Virus record (IMG/VR): IMGVR_UViG_3300027770_002285
Location: 1 to 41,567 of that record
Strand: one strand, 5' to 3'
Source of the DNA: a virus
DNA: 41,567 bases
The translations under genes were made by a program, and so were the position numbers. The notes under the pieces are model-generated. The model made no database searches, was not told the origin of the DNA, and saw only the letters and a list, made by a program, of their open reading frames with translations. This document shows positions 29,854 to 40,200 of the stretch, piece after piece. The first letter of the stretch is position 1. Every line of letters begins with the position of its first letter.

Positions 29854-29860
29854 TATTTAT
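29854..29860 (-). promoter_or_regulatory. Late-promoter-like ATAAATA
   Basis: AATAAATATC 32 nt upstream of the 117-aa gene, in the 58-nt gap after the 1852-aa fibre gene. Confidence 0.55.
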
Positions 29861-29880
29861 TAATATCTATTTTTGATATG

Positions 29881-32800
29881 TTAACGAAGTGGTAACTTGC
29901 CAGGAATAGTGAATGACCCAACCCCAAAGGTGCTGGTAGTGACAAAGTTTCCAGGTATGTATAATGGCAATGTTGGAAATAAGTGATTACCTGTATATCT
30001 ACTAAATCCCCTTGTTATACGAAGTTCATCGATATATCCATAAAAATCTTGATTGGATGCATTAGGATTGCATCCTATATATATACCCGCAGTAGAACTA
30101 TAATTATATAAAATGTATGGGGTGCCGTTTAGACCCCCGGCTAATATAAAACCATTTTTATATCCAAATAGCAATAAACCTTTCCTTGTTACAGCGATAT
30201 GCATCCATTCACCTGAAGTAAATGTACCCGCCGGGAATGTTACTCTTATGGTAGTTGATTCATAAAAACCACCACCACCATCAGTATTAATAATTAATTG
30301 GAATTCCCCAGTGGTGAATGTACCTTGTGATAGTATTTTTACTGTGGTATTGAGCCTTAACATATACATCCAAAATTCTATGGTAAAATCTGCATAGCCT
30401 AAAGAATTTTGAATGCCCGGTGAAGTTAACAGATATTGTCCTACTCCGTTAAAGAAGAAACTCGAAGGGGTATTTTTTAATACACCTGTGGTAAATGGCG
30501 ATGTACTTTGAATTGAATAAAGATTACTGTAAGTAGCTGTATTAACGTTGGTAATGGTAGCATTATTACTACTTCTATCTCGTAGGTTTATACTATTATT
30601 TGTTTCATCAACTGTTACATCTAATAATAACTGTGTTCCGGAAATTGCAGACATTTTTCCTATTGGTGGACTGAATGTGCTGGTGGTATAAACCGCAGTA
30701 CCATTAACCACACGAAGATTAGAAATAAGGCCGTTTAAGAAGGGACCTGATCCGAGATTACCTGTGCCAATTTGAGTTAATCTTGTTTGACTAAAACTAT
30801 AGGTACACGCTACAGGAGTTCCTCTTATTCCATTTACATAAATTACAGAACTTCCCGAAGTTCTTACTGCGGCTATATGATACCATTGTCGAGCTATTAA
30901 CGTAACTGGGGATAACGCATACACAGTCGTATCATTTGTTATTGCAAACTGTCCACTGCTTCTAAAGTTAAGATGGAAATCTCCTGTAAAAAAAATCTCT
31001 GGTGATGATGTGGGTACTGCACCCAAGTATATCCAACATTCAACAGTAAAATCATTTGTACCAAATGCATAATTTGAGTTTATAGGAAGAGTTAGGTATT
31101 GTGAAATTCCATCAAATGATACACTTCCTACTTGTGTATTTCCATCAATCCAACTGCTTGACAATGTTAAATTACTTCGGTTGATTGCAACCGCATTTGA
31201 AGTATTAGATGACGTATTAATAAATGGGGATCGATAATTAAATACCGTGGTACCAACATTATTTAATGTTGATCCTATAGGACTACTATCAACAATATGG
31301 CTGGTGCTCGAAGATGCCCTTAATAGTAATACTGTGGTACCTGTTGTACCAACATCTTGCAATGGTCCTGTAGGAACAGAGAAGACAGGTGTATTATAAA
31401 CTGCTGCACCTTTGACTACACGAACATTGGTCATATACCCGGTAAAATAAGCGTTTAATGCTTGACCAACACCGGCACTATTGTTGGTAAAGAAGGCAGA
31501 CTGTGTGGTCATATCTTGATTAGTCCATTTATATCCTACACCGTTTATGTATCCAGTGACATTGGTACTGGCCGCAATAGTTCCATCTACAACTAATGCT
31601 ACATGAGTCCAGGAGTTGACACTGAATGGTGTTGGATGTGTCAATCGAAGTTCAGCACTGGGGCTGATGGTGTAATTGAATGCAAGACTTGCGCTATTAG
31701 AAGTCACGGTATTGACAGCGCCTAAGTAAAATCTACCATTTGCCCCGGTGTTGGTATAATTACCAAGTATTACAAAAATGTTTGCCCCGGTGGGTGCAGC
31801 CGTTGGATATATCCATGCTTCTATAGTAGTGACTCTTCCAGTGAATCCAACCATTATTCCGTTAAAGAAAGAAGCTGTGCTTAAATATTGAGTTGAACCG
31901 TTAAATGATATGCTACCTTGAGTTGAATTAGAAATTAAATTGTTATTCATAGTAGCATCTACCACAGCACCATTATCAAAGTTTAATAACAATGAAGTAG
32001 AGGTACTGGTATTGATAGGGGTTAATGGTGCATTTGGAATTGATATAGTAGTTGTTGTTGTACTATATATCCCTGTACCTTTTATCACTCTAAAATCACT
32101 GATATAACCATTGAAAGAAGCTGTAAGAGGTGAAAACCCCGAAGTACCTATTATAGGTCTACCAACACCGTTTGAAAAATCAGTAGCATCAATGAAGGAG
32201 GATTGTCTCGCTGTTCCGTTAACATATAGATTCATGTAACTGCTTGTTCGAATTAATGCAACATGTATCCATTGGCTTGCAGTTGTAGAAAAGGATGTGG
32301 CAGTCGTATGATATTGTCCATTAAAGTTCACCCTTATGGTTCCTGAGCTTGTATACATAATGGAAGGATATGTTCGTCCTGCCCAACTTCCTAATGGTCG
32401 AGAATCGTATATTGTAGCAGTGGAAGTTGGCCATGTTCGAGGATACATCCAAAATTCTATACTAAAATCACCAGTACCAAATGCGTATGACGATGTTGAA
32501 CCATTTAACATCAAATAATCCGAAGTACCATTAAAGTAAGCACTATTACCATTAAGCAATGGATTATAGATTTGTTTATTAGGAAACGGTGAAAATCTTT
32601 GCACCGAAGGATATCCAGAAATAATTAAAGTTGCTGTTCCTGATAGATTAGTAAATCTATTGGTAGCACATGTCAATAAAACTGTATCAGAAGTTATTGG
32701 TAATGACGAGGTAGGAGGAGTGAAATTGCCTGTATATGCTGCTGATCCATTAATCACACGTACATTAGAAAGATAACCATTTGCTCTGTGTATGATACCT

Positions 32801-35439
32801 CCACCTTCTATTGTTGCTCCTACAAATGTCCCGGTTGTTGAGGTATTAACCATAAATGTACTTAGTGTTGCAGTACTGGCAGCAACACCGTTAACATAAA
32901 ATGTCAATCCACCTGTACCGGTACTGGATCTAACCAATGCAAGATGATTCCAGGTATTTGGGCCAATCCTTGGGCCTGCTAATCCATATGTCATTACCAT
33001 GACATTGTTTTTACCATTGCTCGGTGACGGGTCGGCATAACCGGTAGAGACATCATTGGTAGCAACAGTAGCGGTTGTTTTTCCAAGAACATAGTTTTCG
33101 AAATCTAAGTCAGGTCTTGCAATAGATAAAACTTTTGTGTAATTAAGTGAATATGTGGTTCGAGGATTAGGATCCTGGGTACCATATGATCCAAATAGTA
33201 CAGATGTGATTACTCCAACGGGCGCGGTAAACGTAAATGATTGCCCTTCCGCGGTCGAAGCACTGCCTACCCCAACAGAGCCAAATGGCATTCCAGATCT
33301 TGATACCCCTAATGAAAATGCATTATTCTGTGCTCCTTGCCCTATGATGGTCATGGAATTTGAAGCAGTGAATCCAGGATTACTTTGTCCTGTAGAATAA
33401 TATATCCATCCTTCTATGGTAAAGTTATTATAACCAAAATTAAATGCCGATACATCTGATGTTGATAGATAATCTGTAGTACCATTGAAATTATTGCTCC
33501 AATTTGATCCATATGGATTTATCGTGCCTTGTGTTATTGTACCTGTAGAAGTAGTAACAACATTATTAAAACTACTATCGATAAAAATATTGTTTACTGT
33601 AGATGTAGATACAGTACCTCCGCTCAACAAAAGAGTATTATATCTAAAATATGGATCATCTATTGGACCAATTACAGAAGTTGTAACAGTGGATGTAACT
33701 GAATCAGTTGGATATCTTATTATCACCAGGCCTGACCCACCATTACTGCCGGCATGAATAGCAGGGGTTCCGGGTGCGTAGCCCCCGCCCCCGCCCCCAC
33801 CACCTGAGTTACCTTTTCCAGCTGTTGAATATACAAGGGCCGCGGGTGCGGTGATATTACCGTTAGAACCAATACCACCGCCGCCCCATCCACCAGGAGC
33901 TCCATATTGAAAATATGGTCCGGCGGCAGGCGCAGCTGCGCCTGTTCCACCACCACCTCCACCTCCATAATATACAATATTTGTAGAAGTTATATATTCT
34001 CCTATGTTAAATGCTATAGCCAGTGCAGTAGTAATTATTAATGTTGAAGTTCCTGTTCCGCCGGTGCCTGCATTGTTACTCGTATCTCCCGGTAGTCCAG
34101 TTTTCCATGCCCCGCCACCGCCTCCCCCACTATCGAACACACCTGGAGCAGTAGGAGCACCGGCGCTTCCACTACTTCCAAGTCCGATGGCATATCCTGA
34201 GCCGTCGCCGTAGATAACCTTATCTTGTAATGGAAAGCCAACTGCTGGAGATCTAAGAGGTCTACCTTGTCCACCACCGGATCCTCCAACTCCTTCCACA
34301 GAGGGGGCACCTGGATCACCGCGCCCTCCTTGGCCGCCGCCAAGCCCGACAATTATACCACCAATGGTGGTGTCATTACCAGTTCTTCCAGCAGAATTTG
34401 CTCCTGGACTTCCTGTTCCCCCTGATCCTATAGATATAGTATGTGATCCCGGTGGAAATATTAGAGAAGGACTCCATGCTACTCCTCCAGCGCCACCACC
34501 ACCACCTAAATAGCCACCACCACCACCACCACCACCTATTACGAATACCTCTAACTTTGCAATATTTTGTGAAACATTTAATACACCGGATGATCTAAAA
34601 ACATGAGTTGTATATCCAACATTTGCTATAGTAGAAGTAAACGAGAAATTTGTTGGATTGTTGATATAGGTTGGACCAAATGGTTGAGAATACACACCAC
34701 CTACATTTGCAATCGTAACAGTGCTCGTACCTATATTTCTAATGTCAGGTGTTTGAATTAAAACTACAGTAGATGATTCAGTAATGGCAGAGATATTTGT
34801 ATCTGCACCTTGAGTTATACTCAATGGAGGAGTGGGTACAGTAAAGTTTCCAGTGTAAACTCCAACACCTTTTACAAAACGGAAATTAGAAATAGACCCA
34901 GCGAAGTAAGTGCTACTAACAGAATCCCAACGACGACCGAGATAAAAATTACCTATCGCATTAGTAGTCCAAGATATACTTCCACTATTAACTAATGTTC
35001 CATTTAAAAATAATCTTGTTGTAGTACCATCAAATGATGTTGCTATGTGATACCATGTGTTCAATGATATCGGAGTAGGAGAAACCAATATATTCCACCC
35101 GGAAAATCTACCTACATAGAGATATGCTCCAGGAAGATTTGGATCTGTTGCTGAGGAAAGGTCAGTAAATCCCATGGCAAATTCAACCTGACTGGTGATA
35201 ACAGATGATATAACGGCTACTCCAGTAAATGCGGTAACATAAACCCATGCTTCTACTGTGAATGGAGTACTTGTTGTGGGTAATGTTAAACTACTACCAG
35301 TAATGCTCAAATACTGCGTAGCACCATCAAACGGTATTGAAAAAGTACTGGGATCAATCGGAGAACTACCGATTATGTTTAATACAGGTTTTTGTAGATA
35401 GCGCTGTTTTCTTGTCAGCCCCATTTGTGGTGATGCCAT
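29881..35439 (-). CDS. Giant tail fibre with six LamG-like domains and a Gly-rich domain, 1852 aa
   Basis: N-terminus MASPQMGLTRKQRYLQKP, then a first LamG-like domain (DGATQYLSITG...TVEAWVYV, about 35-210). A Gly-rich domain follows (about 290-560, starting VFVIGGGGGGGGYLGGGGG). Five more LamG-like domains then begin at FNGTTDYLST, FNGTSDYLML, FNGSTQYLST, FDGISQYLTL and FNGVGQYLLT, each with 'F.iE.W.Y' and a closing 'G.is..RvvnG.avY'. Each domain would be a jelly roll able to bind sugars. The many paralogous modules suggest growth by duplication and shuffling. It starts 13 nt after the 328-aa Gly-rich gene. Confidence 0.87.
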   Translation of the reverse strand: MASPQMGLTRKQRYLQKPVLNIIGSSPIDPSTFSIPFDGATQYLSITGSSLTLPTTSTPFTVEAWVYVTAFTGVAVISSVITSQVEFAMGFTDLSSATDPNLPGAYLYVGRFSGWNILVSPTPISLNTWYHIATSFDGTTTRLFLNGTLVNSGSISWTTNAIGNFYLGRRWDSVSSTYFAGSISNFRFVKGVGVYTGNFTVPTPPLSITQGADTNISAITESSTVVLIQTPDIRNIGTSTVTIANVGGVYSQPFGPTYINNPTNFSFTSTIANVGYTTHVFRSSGVLNVSQNIAKLEVFVIGGGGGGGGYLGGGGGAGGVAWSPSLIFPPGSHTISIGSGGTGSPGANSAGRTGNDTTIGGIIVGLGGGQGGRGDPGAPSVEGVGGSGGGQGRPLRSPAVGFPLQDKVIYGDGSGYAIGLGSSGSAGAPTAPGVFDSGGGGGGAWKTGLPGDTSNNAGTGGTGTSTLIITTALAIAFNIGEYITSTNIVYYGGGGGGGTGAAAPAAGPYFQYGAPGGWGGGGIGSNGNITAPAALVYSTAGKGNSGGGGGGGGYAPGTPAIHAGSNGGSGLVIIRYPTDSVTSTVTTSVIGPIDDPYFRYNTLLLSGGTVSTSTVNNIFIDSSFNNVVTTSTGTITQGTINPYGSNWSNNFNGTTDYLSTSDVSAFNFGYNNFTIEGWIYYSTGQSNPGFTASNSMTIIGQGAQNNAFSLGVSRSGMPFGSVGVGSASTAEGQSFTFTAPVGVITSVLFGSYGTQDPNPRTTYSLNYTKVLSIARPDLDFENYVLGKTTATVATNDVSTGYADPSPSNGKNNVMVMTYGLAGPRIGPNTWNHLALVRSSTGTGGLTFYVNGVAASTATLSTFMVNTSTTGTFVGATIEGGGIIHRANGYLSNVRVINGSAAYTGNFTPPTSSLPITSDTVLLTCATNRFTNLSGTATLIISGYPSVQRFSPFPNKQIYNPLLNGNSAYFNGTSDYLMLNGSTSSYAFGTGDFSIEFWMYPRTWPTSTATIYDSRPLGSWAGRTYPSIMYTSSGTIRVNFNGQYHTTATSFSTTASQWIHVALIRTSSYMNLYVNGTARQSSFIDATDFSNGVGRPIIGTSGFSPLTASFNGYISDFRVIKGTGIYSTTTTTISIPNAPLTPINTSTSTSLLLNFDNGAVVDATMNNNLISNSTQGSISFNGSTQYLSTASFFNGIMVGFTGRVTTIEAWIYPTAAPTGANIFVILGNYTNTGANGRFYLGAVNTVTSNSASLAFNYTISPSAELRLTHPTPFSVNSWTHVALVVDGTIAASTNVTGYINGVGYKWTNQDMTTQSAFFTNNSAGVGQALNAYFTGYMTNVRVVKGAAVYNTPVFSVPTGPLQDVGTTGTTVLLLRASSSTSHIVDSSPIGSTLNNVGTTVFNYRSPFINTSSNTSNAVAINRSNLTLSSSWIDGNTQVGSVSFDGISQYLTLPINSNYAFGTNDFTVECWIYLGAVPTSSPEIFFTGDFHLNFRSSGQFAITNDTTVYALSPVTLIARQWYHIAAVRTSGSSVIYVNGIRGTPVACTYSFSQTRLTQIGTGNLGSGPFLNGLISNLRVVNGTAVYTTSTFSPPIGKMSAISGTQLLLDVTVDETNNSINLRDRSSNNATITNVNTATYSNLYSIQSTSPFTTGVLKNTPSSFFFNGVGQYLLTSPGIQNSLGYADFTIEFWMYMLRLNTTVKILSQGTFTTGEFQLIINTDGGGGFYESTTIRVTFPAGTFTSGEWMHIAVTRKGLLLFGYKNGFILAGGLNGTPYILYNYSSTAGIYIGCNPNASNQDFYGYIDELRITRGFSRYTGNHLFPTLPLYIPGNFVTTSTFGVGSFTIPGKLPLR

Positions 35440-35452
35440 AAATTCTACCCCT

Positions 35453-36439
35453 TTACCAGCCGGTGGCTATAACTATACCATCGCCCCCGTCACCACCTGC
35501 TCCTGCTACGGCTGGTGCAACACCACCGCCACCACCTCCACCGCCGCTGCCATTTCCACCTTTTCCGCCACGTCCACCGATATTGGTAGCAGCGGCCGCT
35601 CCAGCGACTCCACTACCACCACCCCCGATACCGCCAAAATTATAAAAAAGTCCTCGGAATGGTCGGAAACCGCCGGGACCAGGCCCGCCGCCAAGGCCAG
35701 CAGTTGATCCACCATTTAATGGTGCAACTGTTTGAAATACTCCTGCTCCGGTAATGCTACCACCAGCCAGTCCTGCTGAGTTAATGGCAATCGCACTGCC
35801 TCCGCCGCCTGTTCCACCTGTCACCACTAATCCAGTTACAGGCAATGTCAATGCGCCGCCTGCTGCATTTTGTGCGGCTCCGGCAATACCGGCTTGCCCT
35901 GCAATTGATATGTTTCCAAGAGCTACTGTGGTTACCTGAGAAGATGCCAATGCTGCCAATGGTGCTGCACCTATCAATGAAGCTGCACCTGCTGTTCCTG
36001 CGGCACCAGCAGCTGGTGCTGTCGAAGCACCACCACCTAATCCACCGTTAACAAACATCAATAAATTATTTGTGGTAGTATTACAATCTACAGATATAAA
36101 TGTATTAATTCCATTGCCAGAAACAACTGGTGATCCTGTTGATCCTACGCCGCCGCATCCTACACTCACAAATAGTATGTCTGGAAGAGCCCATGCAGGA
36201 AAAGTAAGTGATGACTGAGCACTACTACCGCCACCGCCGCCACCACCACCCCCGGCCGGAATCGTTCCAACAGATCCGCCACCACCACCACCTCCGCCGG
36301 CTAATCCAAAGAATTGTACAAAATTAACACCTCTTGGTTTACGCCATGTTTGCCAAGTTCCAGCCTGGCTGGTCGAGCTAGCGTTGAATATCTGTACATC
36401 AACCTTAGGATTATCTGCTAAATGACTTACATCTAACAT
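35453..36439 (-). CDS. Gly-rich tail fibre/adhesin protein, 328 aa
   Basis: The start is set at the ATG at 36439 (MLDVSHLADNPKVDVQIFN), which overlaps the TAA of the upstream gene (TAATG). An upstream in-frame start would lie inside that gene. The N-terminal 55 residues form the connector (TWQTWRKPRGVNFVQFFGLAGGG). The rest is Gly/Ala-rich with patches such as GGGGGGGGSVGT and GGKGGNGSGGGGGGGG, typical of polyglycine-II packing in phage receptor-binding tips. Probably part of the tail fibre together with its neighbours. Confidence 0.8.
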   Translation of the reverse strand: MLDVSHLADNPKVDVQIFNASSTSQAGTWQTWRKPRGVNFVQFFGLAGGGGGGGGSVGTIPAGGGGGGGGGSSAQSSLTFPAWALPDILFVSVGCGGVGSTGSPVVSGNGINTFISVDCNTTTNNLLMFVNGGLGGGASTAPAAGAAGTAGAASLIGAAPLAALASSQVTTVALGNISIAGQAGIAGAAQNAAGGALTLPVTGLVVTGGTGGGGSAIAINSAGLAGGSITGAGVFQTVAPLNGGSTAGLGGGPGPGGFRPFRGLFYNFGGIGGGGSGVAGAAAATNIGGRGGKGGNGSGGGGGGGGVAPAVAGAGGDGGDGIVIATGW

Positions 36440-37194
36440 TAGTACTTTCCACCTATAGCAGTAACATACCACCCCGATACTACGGTGGAACCCAGACCTA
36501 CTAATATTCTGTAACCGGGAGGTAATGCCAGGTTCATTGGATAATCAACTTCTGTGAGAGCAGATGCGGCCGAGGCAGCAGTAGCCGGCAAAGAAACTTC
36601 ACCATAAAACATATTATTAACTACATAATCCGAAGGGTTTGCAATTTGTCCGGATACATATGGAATAGTCTGAAGATAGCTTGTTGTGGCGGTGGTAAAA
36701 TATGCATATTCACCACCGGCAGCAGGTCCTACATATAAACGATAACTAACAGCTCCTGGAACAATATTCCATGTCCAATTGATATTACCCGGAACTACCG
36801 CTATAACCTGTCCCACACTTTCTGCAGATATAGTTCCCAACCCGGCATATTGATCAATGGCCTGTACCTTGGCAAAATATGTTGATGTTTGCAATGTGCC
36901 TGCTCCACCAGATGAAGTTGTAATAGTACCAAATGTTGGTGCTGCTAATAAGGATTTCTGATTTAGTTGTCCTTCGTTTATCCATATACGTGCTACGGTT
37001 GCTACGTTAGCACCACCAGCGTCGGCCTTAAATCTCAATCTTTGTACAAAACCACCATTGGTTGGATCTGCCGAAAATATAGGAACTACGTTGGTATTTG
37101 TACCGGAAAAATCGGTGATCGCACCAGTTTGCAACAATGCTCCTCCCTGTATATCGCCGACTCTTGTAAATATTGGATTATTATTACCTGCCAT
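36439..37194 (-). CDS. Phage structural protein with FN3-like segment, 251 aa
   Basis: An N-terminal beta region (GDIQGGALLQTGAITDFSGTN.N, VQRLRFKADAGGANVATVARIWIN) is followed by a fibronectin-III-like segment (about 85-180: APTFGTITT...AKVQAIDQ...IVPGAVSYRLYVGPAAGGE). The C-terminal strand block is MNLALPPGYRILVGLGSTV.SGWYV. Proteins of this kind (G...W.VTA.GG.Y at the end) occur in tail-fibre clusters of aquatic phages. It is placed between the collagen-like fibre and the Gly-rich fibre. ATAAATA lies 34 nt upstream. Confidence 0.8.
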   Translation of the reverse strand: MAGNNNPIFTRVGDIQGGALLQTGAITDFSGTNTNVVPIFSADPTNGGFVQRLRFKADAGGANVATVARIWINEGQLNQKSLLAAPTFGTITTSSGGAGTLQTSTYFAKVQAIDQYAGLGTISAESVGQVIAVVPGNINWTWNIVPGAVSYRLYVGPAAGGEYAYFTTATTSYLQTIPYVSGQIANPSDYVVNNMFYGEVSLPATAASAASALTEVDYPMNLALPPGYRILVGLGSTVVSGWYVTAIGGKY

Positions 37195-37227
37195 TTTATT
37201 ATTCCTTGATTTGGTTATCTATAACTA

Positions 37228-37234
37228 TATTTAT
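37228..37234 (-). promoter_or_regulatory. Late-promoter-like ATAAATA
   Basis: CGATAAATATAG 34 nt upstream of the 251-aa structural gene, overlapping the 3' end of the collagen-like fibre gene. Confidence 0.55.
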
Positions 37235-40200
37235 CGCATGAGCCAGCCAGCGGCCATAACATATGATGTAGCATAGCTTGCTTGGCCTATGCTACCTGTA
37301 TATCCATTTGGGTCACCGTTTGATCCTGTATATCCTACGCCGGATGGGCCCGTTGGCCCTGCACTACCTGAATATCCTAATAATCCATCTGTCGGCCCAG
37401 TCCACCACCATTGATTGCTTCCTACCTTTATTATTGTACCGACACTATATTGAGTATTCAATAACGGTATATCTGTATAATTTAAAGTAACTCCAGACGC
37501 TCCGATAATCTGCACTGGACCAGCTGATCCTTGTGCAAGGTCAATACGGTGACCTATTTGAAAACCAACAGCATCTGTCGGTACTGTTACTGTACAACCA
37601 AGAGGATTGGTAAAATTAATAAAATATCCTGCATCGGAATCCAGTAAGGTATATGTAGTTCCGGATGGTGAATTGAGAGACTGTACAGAGGCAAAACCAC
37701 CAATACTACCAGTGAATCCAATACTACCAGTATACCCACTACTACCAGTGAATCCAATGCTACCTGTAAATCCAACACTACCAGTGAATCCAATACTGCC
37801 TGTAAATCCACTACCCGAAAATCCATTACTACCCGAAAATCCCCACGGACCTAAACTACCTGTATATCCTACTGCTTGAGTAGCTGGGCCAGCCCAAGTC
37901 CAATCATTGTTTCCTGTTTTAATTAAAGTACCTATAGTATATTGAGAATTTAAAATAGGTTGATCTGTGGTATGTAATGTAACACCAACTCCTGCGGCAA
38001 TGATTACTGGACCAGTACCCGCTTGTTCAATATCAATACGCTGTCCTATCGCAAAATTTACAGAACCTTCGGGCGGAACTGTAACAGTTGTTCCAGAGGC
38101 ATTATCAATGCTTATTAATTTCCCTGCATCTGTTAGCACCAATGTATATGTTAATCCTGTCTGAGGATTTATTGTTTGTACCGCACTAAATCCTCCAATA
38201 CTACCTGTATATCCTAATCCACCGCTACCAGTATAACCCGGTGCTGTACTGGCAGATCCAGTGTATCCGAAATTATCACCTTTTGATCCGGTGAACCCTC
38301 CTGTTGTACTGGCAGATCCTGTATATCCGCCACTACCTGTATATCCGCCACTACCTGTAAATCCACTGCCTGTATAACCCGCGCCCTGACTACCTGTATA
38401 TCCGACACTACCTGTATATCCGCCACTACCTGTAAATCCACTGCCTGTATAACCCGCGCCCTGACTACCTGCATATCCTGGCGTTGTACTGGCAGATCCA
38501 GTATAGCCGCCACTACCAGTATAGCCGCCACTACCTGTAAATCCACTGCCTGTATAACCCTGTACTGTGCTGGCAGATCCAGTATAGCCACCACTGCCAG
38601 TATAGCCAATGCTACCAGTGAATCCATTACTACCTATAAATCCATCTAATCCAAAACTACCTGCAAAACCATTTGCCCCAGCACTACCTGTATAACCTAC
38701 TTCACCGTGACTACCTGTATAACCCGGTGCTGTACTGGCAGATCCAGTATAGCCACCACTGCCAGTATAGCCAATGCTACCGGTATAGCCAACACTACCG
38801 GTATATCCGACAAACTGTCCAACGTCTACCCAATTAGGAGAAGCCCATACCCAAAGATGTCCTGTATCAGCAGTAATGTAGGCATCACCATTACTTCCAA
38901 CATATGATGAAGGATATCCTGGTAGTGAGGTAGATGTAGCAACATTTCCTTTAATTGTTACATTTGAACCCGCTGTTCCAGTATCGCCTTTGCTTCCAGT
39001 ATAACCCGGTGCTGTGCTGGCCGATCCGGCATATCCAGCACTACCAGTATATCCATAGCTACCAGTATATCCATAGCTACCAGTATATCCATAGCTACCC
39101 GTATATCCATAGCTACCAGTATATCCTTCACTACCAGTGTATCCATAGCTACCAGTATATCCATCTGCACCAATATAGCCAGCACTACCAGCATATCCAG
39201 CACTACCTGTAAATCCACTACCAGTATACCCTGGTGTTGTACTTGCTGATCCGGTATAACCATAACTACCTGTATACCCATCTACACCAGCACTACCTGT
39301 ATAGCCGTAACTACCGGTATAACCATAGCTACCTGTATACCCATCACTACCGGTGTATCCATAACTACCTGTGTATCCATAACTACCTGTAAATCCACTA
39401 CCGGTATAGCCGAAACTACCTGTAAAACCAGTTGAACCTGTTGGACCAGTAGGACCCCTGGGTCCTTGTCCGCCTTGGAGACTCTTTTCAAGAGCGACAT
39501 AATCAATCCATGTCCTATGATTCGTGTTACCAAAGCTGATATGATCAATTCTTACTGTGACCTTTCCACCGGATATATAAGGTAAAGAATCAAATGTTTC
39601 TAATATAAATTCAAACCAACCCGGAGATCCCGAATAGGTGGTGAAGGTATCCCATTGGCTTTGAACATAGTTGTATAAATCAATAGTCTGAGTATGTCCG
39701 GAATTTTGAGTGTAGTTGATATTCAATACAAAACGATTGAATTCCGTTATCTCCTCAAACCCGATATAAACGATAAATCCAGGAGTACTGGCAGCATCAT
39801 GTATGCTATAATATCCAGTATTGGTACCAGTATTATAATCATTAAATGTCCAAATATCACTTACACTTCCAAAATCGTAAGTACCATAAACATTAGTTGT
39901 ACCAGCAAGGGTGTCAAGTCCAGTAATACTTGTGGGGTTGTTGGTAATGTATGTAGCAGTATATGTAATGTTTACCAGGTCAATAGCAGTTAGAATTTTC
40001 GAACCAGCAACATAACTTGTATTCAAGGCATTAATTGCTCCACCGACCCCTAATCCACCATTGAGTACTAATGCACCAGTTGTGGTTGATATAGATTCGG
40101 TAGTAGCAGTATTGAATATCGCAGTGATATAATTTGAATTGGTACCTGCTACTATAATCTTAATGCTGGAACCCGGAGCCAATGTACCTATTGCCAAGTG

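Noticed and set aside
36440-36472. An upstream start for the Gly-rich 328-aa protein
   Set aside because: The extra residues lie inside the preceding gene, and the TAATG overlap at 36439 gives the natural start.
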